Assembly: GCA_910583815.1 (NCBI GenBank)
Contig: CAJTZB010000054.1
Span: forward strand, 1-13,879
DNA length: 13,879 nucleotides
From: an uncultured Lachnospiraceae bacterium
GTDB lineage: Bacteria > Bacillota > Clostridia > Lachnospirales > Lachnospiraceae
Direction: 5' to 3'
The notes under the pieces are model-generated. The model did not search any database. It was not told the origin of the DNA and saw only the letters and a program-made list of their open reading frames with translations. Both the position numbers and the translations under genes were made by a program. Shown in pieces: positions 1 to 5,906 of the stretch; position 1 is the stretch's first letter; each line of letters begins with the position of its first letter.

Positions 1-336
1 GAAGCAGAGCTAAAAGAAGACGCAAAGCCGATTATCTCCAGGATCGGAGATATTTTAAAACAGTACAGCGGTTATAAAATAGAGATTATCGGACATACGG
101 ATAATGTGCCTCAGACAAATACAAAGAAATTTAAAAACAACAGGCACTTGTCTGCTGCAAGAGCGCTTTCGGTAGCGGATTATCTGATTGACGAAAAGAA
201 GATTGACGAGCGGAACATAGAGTTCACCGGAAAGGGTGAACAAGAGCCGATTGCTTCAAATGAAACCGAAGAAGGGCGTGCAAAGAACCGGCGCGTAGAG
301 ATTCGGTTGTACAATTTAAAAAATTCTGAGAACTGA
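1..336 (+). CDS. motB: MotB flagellar stator protein, C-terminal part (5' end outside window)
   Basis: The open frame enters from the left edge and gives 111 residues up to TGA at 334-336. It is an OmpA-like peptidoglycan-binding domain: a GHTDN motif at visible residues 31-35, then an SAARA-type helix, a GKGEQEPIASN loop and a terminal NRRVEI motif. In MotB this domain anchors the proton- or sodium-driven stator to the cell wall around the rotor. The N-terminal membrane helix and ion-binding aspartate lie upstream, so they cannot be checked. OmpA-like domains also occur in other envelope proteins. The MotB call depends on the neighbour fliL, whose predicted start is 17 nt downstream and which usually follows motB in clostridial fla/che operons. 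The fragment ends in a short polar tail after the domain. Confidence 0.85.
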   Translation, partial: EAELKEDAKPIISRIGDILKQYSGYKIEIIGHTDNVPQTNTKKFKNNRHLSAARALSVADYLIDEKKIDERNIEFTGKGEQEPIASNETEEGRAKNRRVEIRLYNLKNSEN

Positions 337-353
337 GAAAGGATATGCAGACT

Positions 354-875
354 ATGAAAAAGAATATACTGGCTATTGTTATTCTGGCTGCTACGCTTGT
401 AAATATTACGTTATCTGTTATCTTGCTGTTTACGATTGTGCCAAAGGCACAGCGGACAGATGCGTTAATTCAGAAGATTGTCAGCATTATTGATTTAGAG
501 CTTGAAAATCCAGATGCAAGTGACTACGCTGAGGTTCCGTTCAAAGACAGAGTTCCTTATGCACTGTCGGCTCCTCTGACAGTAAACTTAAGGAAACCAG
601 AAGGAGAAACGAGTTCAAAGAGGCATTATGCGCAGGTTTCTGTTACGCTTGTACTGAATTCCAAGGCGAAGGATTATAAGAGTATTTCTGAAAAGCTTCC
701 GGAGCATGAGGAAATGATCAAGAGCATTGTCATGGATGAAGTTTCTAAGTATACGCCAGATGAGCTTGCAGTGAGCAAAGACACCATTACGAAAAATGTT
801 GTTGCATCTTTACGTACTTACTTTGAATCGGTTGATTTCTTGGTAAATGTTTCTCTGAATATGAGTTACGAATAA
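354..875 (+). CDS. fliL: FliL, flagellar basal body-associated membrane protein
   Basis: A 173-residue protein with a short basic N-terminus (MKKN), one membrane helix at about residues 5-29 and a roughly 140-residue extracytoplasmic domain. It ends in an alternating hydrophobic strand (FLVNVSLNMSYE) that fits the end of the FliL stomatin/SPFH-like fold. FliL rings surround MotAB stators and support torque and stator retention. The sequence is divergent, so the call rests on topology, length and position between motB and fliM. An in-frame ATG lies at 345, but the AAAGGA at 338-343 would sit 1 nt from it and 10 nt from the ATG at 354, so I chose 354. The earlier start would add only three residues (MQT). 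Confidence 0.8.
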   Translation: MKKNILAIVILAATLVNITLSVILLFTIVPKAQRTDALIQKIVSIIDLELENPDASDYAEVPFKDRVPYALSAPLTVNLRKPEGETSSKRHYAQVSVTLVLNSKAKDYKSISEKLPEHEEMIKSIVMDEVSKYTPDELAVSKDTITKNVVASLRTYFESVDFLVNVSLNMSYE

Positions 876-884
876 TATAATATT

Positions 885-916
885 TTGATGATTTTATAGA
901 AAGCTTATGTTATAAT
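885..916 (+). promoter_or_regulatory. Possible internal promoter before fliM
   Basis: The 74-nt AT-rich gap between fliL and fliM holds TGTTATAAT at 908-916. This is a perfect -10 hexamer (911-916) with the extended -10 TG two bases before it. A TTGATG hexamer at 885-890 could serve as -35, but the 20-nt spacer is longer than the usual 17. Extended -10 promoters tolerate a poor -35. Predicted transcription would start near 923, about 27 nt before the fliM ATG. This is pattern-based only, since AT-rich gaps can give TATAAT by chance. Confidence 0.4.
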
Positions 917-949
917 GTAGGTGCAATACAATGTCTGGGAGGAGTAGTT

Positions 950-1927
950 ATGGGAGATGTCTTATCTCAAAAAGAGATAGATGATTTGCTGAAAGCCTTT
1001 AGCAGCGGCGAGATAGATGCGGAAGAGCTTAAGGATACGAACGAAAAGCAGGTAAAAATCTACGACTTTTCCCGGCCATCCAAGTTTTCTCTGGAGCATC
1101 TGCGTACACTTGAAATTATCTTCGAGAATTACGGCAGACTGCTTTCCACCCATCTGCCTGGCTATCTGAGGACGAGTGTGCAGGTAGAGGTAATGAATTC
1201 TGAAGCAGTTATTTATTCCGAATTCGCAAATGCGCTCTCTAACCCGGTACTGCTTGGAATGATTGATTTTTCTCCTTTAGAGGGAAACATCATTATTGAT
1301 CTGTCTAACAATCTGGGCTATGCAATGGTAGACCGAATGTTAGGAGGGGCAGGGCTTCCATTAGATAAAGTACGCGATTTCACGGAAATTGAGCTGGTTA
1401 TTTTGGAGCGGATTTATACGGTTGTTACCAATTTGCTTCAGGACCCTTGGGAGAACGTTGTGAAACTGTCTCCTCGTTTTACAAGGATAGAGACCAATTC
1501 TCAGTTTGCGCAGATTATTTCTCCAAATGAAATGGTTGCTTTGATTTCCATGAACTTAAGGATTGGCAATGTAGAAGGAATGATGAATGTCTGCATCCCA
1601 TATGCCTGTGTAGAGCCGGTCATTGATCGTTTGAATACGAAATATTGGTATTCCACAATGAAGGATAAAAATGACGAGAGCTATAAGGAATTTATTGAAG
1701 TTACAATTTCCAAAGCGAGAATCCCAATCAAGGCAGTCCTTGGAAGAAGTGTAATTTCGGTAAACGACTACATAAATATGCAGCGCGGAGATATTATCAA
1801 GCTTGATACAAAGGTCGAGGATGAGTTAAAGGTTTATGTCGGGAATATTTTTAAATTTACTGCTTTGCCGGGAGAAGCTTCTGATTCTTATGCAGTAAAA
1901 ATATCATCAATAATTAGGGAGGAGTAG
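950..1927 (+). CDS. fliM: FliM, flagellar motor switch protein
   Basis: A 325-residue rotor protein, the usual FliM length. Residues 5-14 (LSQKEIDDLL) form the N-terminal CheY-P binding peptide, followed by an acidic linker to about residue 35. The middle CheC-like domain runs from about 45 to 235. It contains the GGAG element at 132-135 (RMLGGAGLPLD), which in FliM contacts the FliG middle domain. The C-terminal SpoA domain (about 250-322) pairs with the FliN-type part of FliY in the C-ring. FliM links FliG to the lower ring and reverses rotation when CheY-P binds. The start is secure: GGGAGGAG at 937-944 lies 5 nt before the ATG. The stop TAG is joined to the ribosome-binding site of the next gene, fliY, which starts 7 nt later. 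Confidence 0.97.
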   Translation: MGDVLSQKEIDDLLKAFSSGEIDAEELKDTNEKQVKIYDFSRPSKFSLEHLRTLEIIFENYGRLLSTHLPGYLRTSVQVEVMNSEAVIYSEFANALSNPVLLGMIDFSPLEGNIIIDLSNNLGYAMVDRMLGGAGLPLDKVRDFTEIELVILERIYTVVTNLLQDPWENVVKLSPRFTRIETNSQFAQIISPNEMVALISMNLRIGNVEGMMNVCIPYACVEPVIDRLNTKYWYSTMKDKNDESYKEFIEVTISKARIPIKAVLGRSVISVNDYINMQRGDIIKLDTKVEDELKVYVGNIFKFTALPGEASDSYAVKISSIIREE

Positions 1928-1934
1928 CGGATAT

Positions 1935-3149
1935 ATGGACGGTTTATTATCGCAGGAAGAAATCAATGCATTGTTCAATACCACGGACGATGATACAGAA
2001 ACCGCTTCGTCTGCAGATTATTCTAGCCTGCTATCTCTAGAGGAGTCAGATGCGATTGGCGAAATATCCAATATCAGCATGGGAACCTCGGCGACAACGT
2101 TGTCTACCTTGGTAAACCAAAAAGTAGACATTTCCACGCCAAAGGTTACAGTTACAACATGGGACCGATTGGTTGAGAGCTATGACAAGCCATGTATCTT
2201 TATACAGATTCGATATAAAGAAGGGCTGGACGGAAGCAATATCCTTATCTTAAAAGAAAGGGATGTAAAAATTATTGCAGACCTTATGATGGGAGGAGAC
2301 GGCTCTAATGATGGGGGAGAGGTTTCAGAACTCCATTTAAGTGCTATCGGAGAAGCGATGAACCAGATGATGGGTTCGGCATCAACTTCCATTTCTTCTA
2401 TGCTTGAGACAAAAGTGGATATTAGCCCGCCAGATGCGAGTGTCATTGATGTCAATACAGTGGAAGATGCAGGGAAAATTGCTCCTTTTTTGGCACATGA
2501 GTTTGTAAAAGTAGCGTTCCGCATGGAAATTGGCACTTTGGTTGACAGTGAGCTGATGCAGCTGTATCCGGTGGAGTTTGCAAAGGATCTGTATCAGAAG
2601 TTTACAAAGGGAGAGCAGAGTACTGCTGTACCGGAACCTGCGCCACAGCCAGAACCTGCACCACAGCCTGCGCCATCCATGCAGCAGGCAGCTTCGCAAG
2701 GAATGCAGGCAGCCCCACAGGGAACGCAAGCGGTCCCACAGGGAATGCCTATGATGCCACAAGGTTATCCGCAGGGAATGCAAGCGGTTCCACAGGGAAT
2801 GCCTATGATGCCGCAGGGTTATCCGCCGCAGATGTATATGCCGCCGACACAGGATATCAATGTAGCTCCGGCGCAGTTTCAGCCGTTTATGCAAATGCAG
2901 AGCCCATTGCTGCAGCAGGAGAATATCAATCTGCTGCTTGATGTTCCGCTTGAGGTCACAGTAGAACTTGGAAGAACAAGCAAGTCTATTCGTGAAATTC
3001 TGGATTTTGCTCCGGGCACTGTTGTGGAACTGAATCGGTTGGCAGGTGAACCAATTGATGTGCTTGTAAACGGAAAGTATGTTGCAAAGGGAGAAGTAGT
3101 GGTTATTGCAGAAGCATTCGGTATCCGTATTACCGATGTTGTGAAGTAG
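1935..3149 (+). CDS. fliY: FliY, CheC-type CheY-P phosphatase fused to FliN switch domain
   Basis: A 404-residue protein in four parts. Residues 4-13 (LLSQEEINAL) repeat the CheY-P binding peptide seen in FliM. Residues about 33-225 are a CheC-like domain with two D/S-x3-E-x2-N phosphatase motifs, D39/E43/N46 and S136/E140/N143, both intact. Residues about 230-325 are a Pro/Gln/Met-rich linker containing an 18-residue tandem repeat. Residues about 326-402 are a FliN/SpoA domain (VPLEVTVELGR, then IDVLVNGK and GEVVVI). In Bacillus and Thermotoga, FliY both builds the C-ring and dephosphorylates CheY-P, and this protein keeps the residues for both roles. No separate fliN is present. Its ribosome-binding site, GGGAGGAG at 1917-1924, lies inside the end of fliM, which suggests translational coupling. 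cheY follows after 57 nt. Confidence 0.95.
   Translation: MDGLLSQEEINALFNTTDDDTETASSADYSSLLSLEESDAIGEISNISMGTSATTLSTLVNQKVDISTPKVTVTTWDRLVESYDKPCIFIQIRYKEGLDGSNILILKERDVKIIADLMMGGDGSNDGGEVSELHLSAIGEAMNQMMGSASTSISSMLETKVDISPPDASVIDVNTVEDAGKIAPFLAHEFVKVAFRMEIGTLVDSELMQLYPVEFAKDLYQKFTKGEQSTAVPEPAPQPEPAPQPAPSMQQAASQGMQAAPQGTQAVPQGMPMMPQGYPQGMQAVPQGMPMMPQGYPPQMYMPPTQDINVAPAQFQPFMQMQSPLLQQENINLLLDVPLEVTVELGRTSKSIREILDFAPGTVVELNRLAGEPIDVLVNGKYVAKGEVVVIAEAFGIRITDVVK
2727..2834 (+). repeat. 54-bp tandem repeat inside fliY linker
   Basis: Two adjacent 54-bp units (2727-2780 and 2781-2834) each begin with codons for QAVPQGMPMMPQGYP. Over the first 45 bases the copies differ at three positions, all synonymous; the last 9 bases diverge. 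Shorter related PQGMQA/PQGTQA units precede them from about 2695, so the linker looks built by stepwise duplication. It encodes a low-complexity, probably disordered spacer between the phosphatase and FliN domains. Confidence 0.9.
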
Positions 3150-3206
3150 CCCTGTTTCTATAGAGTTGTTTTATTTTAAGAATGGAAAGATAGGAGAACC
3201 CTGATT

Positions 3207-3569
3207 ATGGCAAAAAATATTTTAATTTGTGACGATGCAGCATTTATGAGAATGATGATCAAAGACATTCTGACAAAAAATGGTTACAACATCGCCGGGG
3301 AGGCAGAAAATGGACAGATAGCAGTAGATAAGTATATGGAAGTAAAGCCTGATCTTGTTATGATGGATATTACGATGCCGGAAAAAGACGGCATTCAGGC
3401 ACTGAAGGAAATTCGTGCAAAAGATCCAGGCGCCAATATTATTATGTGTTCTGCTATGGGTCAGCAGGCAATGGTAATTGAATCTATCCAGTCCGGTGCA
3501 AAGGATTTTATCGTAAAGCCGTTCCAGGCGGATCGTGTATTGGAAGCTGTCCGTAAGGCAGTAGGCTGA
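3207..3569 (+). CDS. cheY: CheY, single-domain chemotaxis response regulator
   Basis: A 120-residue stand-alone receiver domain. It has the acidic pocket D9/D10, phosphoacceptor D54 in the strand VMMDITMP, the switch serine S82 and the conserved lysine K104 in VKPF. There is no output domain, as expected for CheY. CheA phosphorylates D54, and CheY-P then binds FliM and FliY. In Bacillus-type systems this favours counterclockwise rotation (smooth swimming), the opposite of E. coli; applying that here is inference. Its place directly after fliY, its phosphatase, is the standard Firmicutes order. AGGAGA at 3192-3197 lies 9 nt before the ATG. The 57-nt gap upstream shows no clear terminator or promoter. 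Confidence 0.96.
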   Translation: MAKNILICDDAAFMRMMIKDILTKNGYNIAGEAENGQIAVDKYMEVKPDLVMMDITMPEKDGIQALKEIRAKDPGANIIMCSAMGQQAMVIESIQSGAKDFIVKPFQADRVLEAVRKAVG

Positions 3570-3574
3570 TTCTT

Positions 3575-3976
3575 ATGCCAGGAGCCGGAACTCTGAAGAG
3601 CCTTGCAGAATTGCTTGTTTTGATTGTGCTTTTTATTCTTGTGCTTGTCATATGCTATTATACAACGAAGTTTGTTGCGGGCAGACAGATAAAACAGAAA
3701 AAAAAAGGTAACTTTGAGACAGTTGAGACATATGCCATAGCACAGAATAAATATCTGCAGTTAGTCCGCATGGGGGATAAATATGTTGTAATTGCGGTTT
3801 CTAAAGATTCTGTCAGATATATTACGGAATTGGCCGAAGAGGAGATTTGCCGTTTTGAAAGAACCGAAGAGACTTCTATAAAAAGTTTTCGAGATATTCT
3901 TTCTTCGCTTCATAAGGAACGGCAGACGGATGAAACTGATAAAAAAGAGAATAGTATTGAGACAAGAAAAGGTTGA
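3575..3976 (+). CDS. fliO: FliO (FliZ/FliO family), flagellar export gate assembly protein
   Basis: A 133-residue protein with one strong membrane helix at about residues 8-33. A basic stretch follows (RQIKQKKKG), then a small cytoplasmic domain with the FliO-like pattern YLQLVRMGDKYVVIAVS, and a charged, probably disordered tail. FliO helps assemble the FliP pore of the flagellar type III export apparatus. The family is poorly conserved, so position is a strong part of the case: it lies between cheY (5 nt away) and fliP (4 nt away), as in the Bacillus fla/che operon, where the gene is also called fliZ. The ribosome-binding site is weak, only TAGG about 9 nt before the ATG at 3575, so translation may depend on ribosomes leaving cheY. 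Confidence 0.87.
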   Translation: MPGAGTLKSLAELLVLIVLFILVLVICYYTTKFVAGRQIKQKKKGNFETVETYAIAQNKYLQLVRMGDKYVVIAVSKDSVRYITELAEEEICRFERTEETSIKSFRDILSSLHKERQTDETDKKENSIETRKG

Positions 3977-3980
3977 TAGA

Positions 3981-4808
3981 ATGGACAGAATACGACAGTT
4001 AAAAAATTACAAACATTGTGCTTGCTTTGTAATTTTTGCAGTTCTGCTGATGTTGACCTTTCTTTGTGTTACTCCGGAAACGGTATATGCAACATCTTCC
4101 GAAACGGAGTCGGAAGGGCTGGACATCAACGCCTCGATAGGGGATATTGATATTTCGCTTAAAAGCGATGCAGAAAATGGATTGGCATCTACTTTACAGA
4201 TTTTAATCTTAATTACGGTAATTTCGTTGGCGCCATCAATTTTGATTCTGCTGACTTCATTTACGCGTATTCTGATTGTACTGCATTTTGTCAGGGCGGC
4301 GCTCGGAATGCAGACAACACCGCCTAATCAGGTACTAATTGGTTTGGCGCTGTTTTTGACATTGTTTATTATGTCGCCAACATTCAGCACAATCAATACA
4401 GAAGCTATTGAGCCGCTTTCTGCAAACGAGATTACAATGGATGAGGCACTGGAGAGGGGAGTCGAGCCATTACGTAATTTTATGTTCGGGCAGATCCGGA
4501 ATGAAAGCGATTTAACGCTGTTTTGTGATATTGCCGGGATTGAGTCGGTGGAATCTTTGGATGATATACCGACCTATGTTTTGATTCCGGCATTTATTAT
4601 CAGTGAGCTGCGGATTGCATTTTACTGTGGCTTTATTATTTATATTCCGTTTATTGTAATTGACATGGTTGTGTCCTCTACTCTCATGTCTATGGGTATG
4701 ATGATGCTTCCGCCTACGGTTATTTCTACGCCGTTTAAGATTCTGCTTTTTATTGTAGCAGATGGTTGGTCTTTAGTGATTGGAAACCTGTTGGATACCT
4801 TTACGTAA
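3981..4808 (+). CDS. fliP: FliP, flagellar type III export gate protein
   Basis: With the start at 3981 the protein has 275 residues. It begins with a signal peptide: basic n-region, hydrophobic core at about 13-30, and likely cleavage after VYA at 37. FliP is one of the few gate proteins known to carry one. Both family signatures are clear: residues 90-121 (LTSFTRIL, then ALGMQTTPPNQVLIG) and 201-245 (LIPAFIISELRIAF, then STLMSMGMMMLPP). Five FliP with FliQ and FliR form the export pore. Between signal peptide and first membrane helix is a long acidic Ser/Glu/Asp-rich stretch (39-66). AAAAGG at 3967-3972 lies 8 nt before the ATG at 3981. An ATG at 3930 would overlap fliO by 47 nt and put 17 charged residues before the signal peptide, so I rejected it. 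Confidence 0.96.
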   Translation: MDRIRQLKNYKHCACFVIFAVLLMLTFLCVTPETVYATSSETESEGLDINASIGDIDISLKSDAENGLASTLQILILITVISLAPSILILLTSFTRILIVLHFVRAALGMQTTPPNQVLIGLALFLTLFIMSPTFSTINTEAIEPLSANEITMDEALERGVEPLRNFMFGQIRNESDLTLFCDIAGIESVESLDDIPTYVLIPAFIISELRIAFYCGFIIYIPFIVIDMVVSSTLMSMGMMMLPPTVISTPFKILLFIVADGWSLVIGNLLDTFT

Positions 4809-4825
4809 AGCGGAAAGGGCGGTGT

Positions 4826-4831
4826 ATGTAG
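4826..4831 (+). promoter_or_regulatory. AUG-UAG start-stop abutting the fliQ start
   Basis: An ATG (4826-4828) is followed at once by TAG (4829-4831), then by the GTG start of fliQ at 4832 in the same frame. The purine-rich GGAAAGGG at 4812-4819 sits 6 nt from this ATG but 12 nt from the GTG, so the minimal start-stop is better placed for initiation than fliQ itself. It could hold or recycle ribosomes and set fliQ output. The function is inferred; only the arrangement is seen. Confidence 0.35.
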
Positions 4832-5098
4832 GTGACAGAGAATGTAATTATAGATATTTTTACACAGACATTAGTATTGATTATTAAGGTATCGGCGCCA
4901 ATGCTTTTGGTATCTCTGGCAGTTGGTTTGGTTATCAGTATTCTCCAGACAGTTACCTCAATTCAGGAGCAGACGCTGACCTTTGTACCAAAGCTGCTGG
5001 CAATTTTTATTACCATTATTATTGCAGGAAACTGGATTATGACGAATCTGAAAGAGTACATGATAGAACTGCTTCAGTTTCAGCGCTACTTAAGTTAG
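4832..5098 (+). CDS. fliQ: FliQ, flagellar type III export gate protein
   Basis: An 88-residue protein (family usually about 89) with two membrane helices at about residues 13-38 and 52-72. The conserved segment between them, IQEQTLTFVPK, is the FliQ/SctS hallmark. FliQ packs as four copies around the FliP-FliR helix and helps gate the export pore. The start is GTG at 4832. An in-frame ATG two codons earlier is followed directly by TAG, so it cannot start this gene, and alignment to the family pattern (short polar N-terminus, then helix) fits the GTG. A GGGCGGTG at 4817-4824 could serve as its ribosome-binding site with 7-nt spacing. The weaker start fits the low copy number per gate, though that link is speculation. 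Confidence 0.95.
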   Translation: MTENVIIDIFTQTLVLIIKVSAPMLLVSLAVGLVISILQTVTSIQEQTLTFVPKLLAIFITIIIAGNWIMTNLKEYMIELLQFQRYLS

Positions 5099-5116
5099 GA
5101 CAGGACGAGTATCATT

Positions 5117-5893
5117 ATGGCATTTACAGTAGAGCATCTGGAATTTTATCTGGCTGTTGTCGTGAGGATTGCGGGTTTTGTCCATACGGCTCCTTTTTTT
5201 GGGCTTTCTAACATACCACAAAGGGCAAAACTGCTGCTTTCTATGGCAACCGCCTTGGTAATATATTTTGTGCTGCCGTATGAAACTTTGGAGTATGCCG
5301 GTGTAATTGGTTATGCAGGGCTTGTAATACTTGAGGCGATTGCCGGAATGCTGCTTGGTCTGTTTGCCAATTTTGCCTATTTGATTCTGCAGTTTGCAGG
5401 GCAGCTGATTGACACAGAAGTTGGTTTTTCTATGGCAATGACGATGGACCCATCAAGCCGTATGCAGGTTACGGTATCAAGCAATATTTTAAACTATGCA
5501 GTCATGCTGACTATGGTAGCAACTAACCTTCATCTGTATATTCTGCGTGCGGTATTTGACTCCTTTATACTGATACCGGTTGGCAAGGTATCTTTATCAC
5601 CGTTGCTATATGAAGGGTATCTCGGATTTTTGCTGGATTACATGGTGCTTGCATTTCGGATTGTTCTTCCGATTTTTGCGGCCTTGCTTGTAGTAAATGC
5701 AGTGCTTGCAATTTTGGCGAAAGCGTCGCCACAGCTTAATATGTTTGTAGTTGGTTTTCAGCTGAAAATTTTTGTCGGATTGGCAGTACTGACGCTGATG
5801 ATGCTGATTCTTCCAGGAATTTCAGATATTATATTTGAAAAAATGATGGAAATGCTGCGCATGGCGGCTGCGTATCTGATGCCGCAGGGGTAA
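5117..5893 (+). CDS. fliR: FliR, flagellar type III export gate protein
   Basis: A 258-residue integral membrane protein with about six hydrophobic segments. Family-typical stretches are the FAGQLIDTEVGFSMA segment at residues 93-107 followed by DPSS at 111-114, and the LAKASPQLNMFVVGFQLK region at 200-217. One FliR completes the FliP5-FliQ4-FliR1 export pore, structurally resembling a fused FliP-FliQ unit. In some clostridia FliR is fused to FlhB; here the two are separate genes, with flhB 13 nt downstream. The ATG at 5117 is preceded by AGGACG at 5102-5107 with 9-nt spacing. Confidence 0.95.
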   Translation: MAFTVEHLEFYLAVVVRIAGFVHTAPFFGLSNIPQRAKLLLSMATALVIYFVLPYETLEYAGVIGYAGLVILEAIAGMLLGLFANFAYLILQFAGQLIDTEVGFSMAMTMDPSSRMQVTVSSNILNYAVMLTMVATNLHLYILRAVFDSFILIPVGKVSLSPLLYEGYLGFLLDYMVLAFRIVLPIFAALLVVNAVLAILAKASPQLNMFVVGFQLKIFVGLAVLTLMMLILPGISDIIFEKMMEMLRMAAAYLMPQG

Positions 5894-5906
5894 GGTGGAA
5901 TACGGT

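Noticed and set aside
2382..2894. 170-residue minus-strand open frame across fliY
   Set aside because: It is a shadow of the fliY coding frame, and its Leu/His/Arg-rich repeats simply mirror the sense-strand linker repeat. No ribosome-binding site or recognisable domain is present.
3930..3980. Earlier ATG for fliP overlapping fliO by 47 nt
   Set aside because: It would put a charged 17-residue leader before the signal peptide. The ATG at 3981 has a well-spaced AAAAGG and gives a normal n-region. A weak AAGGAA before 3930 means it is not fully excluded.
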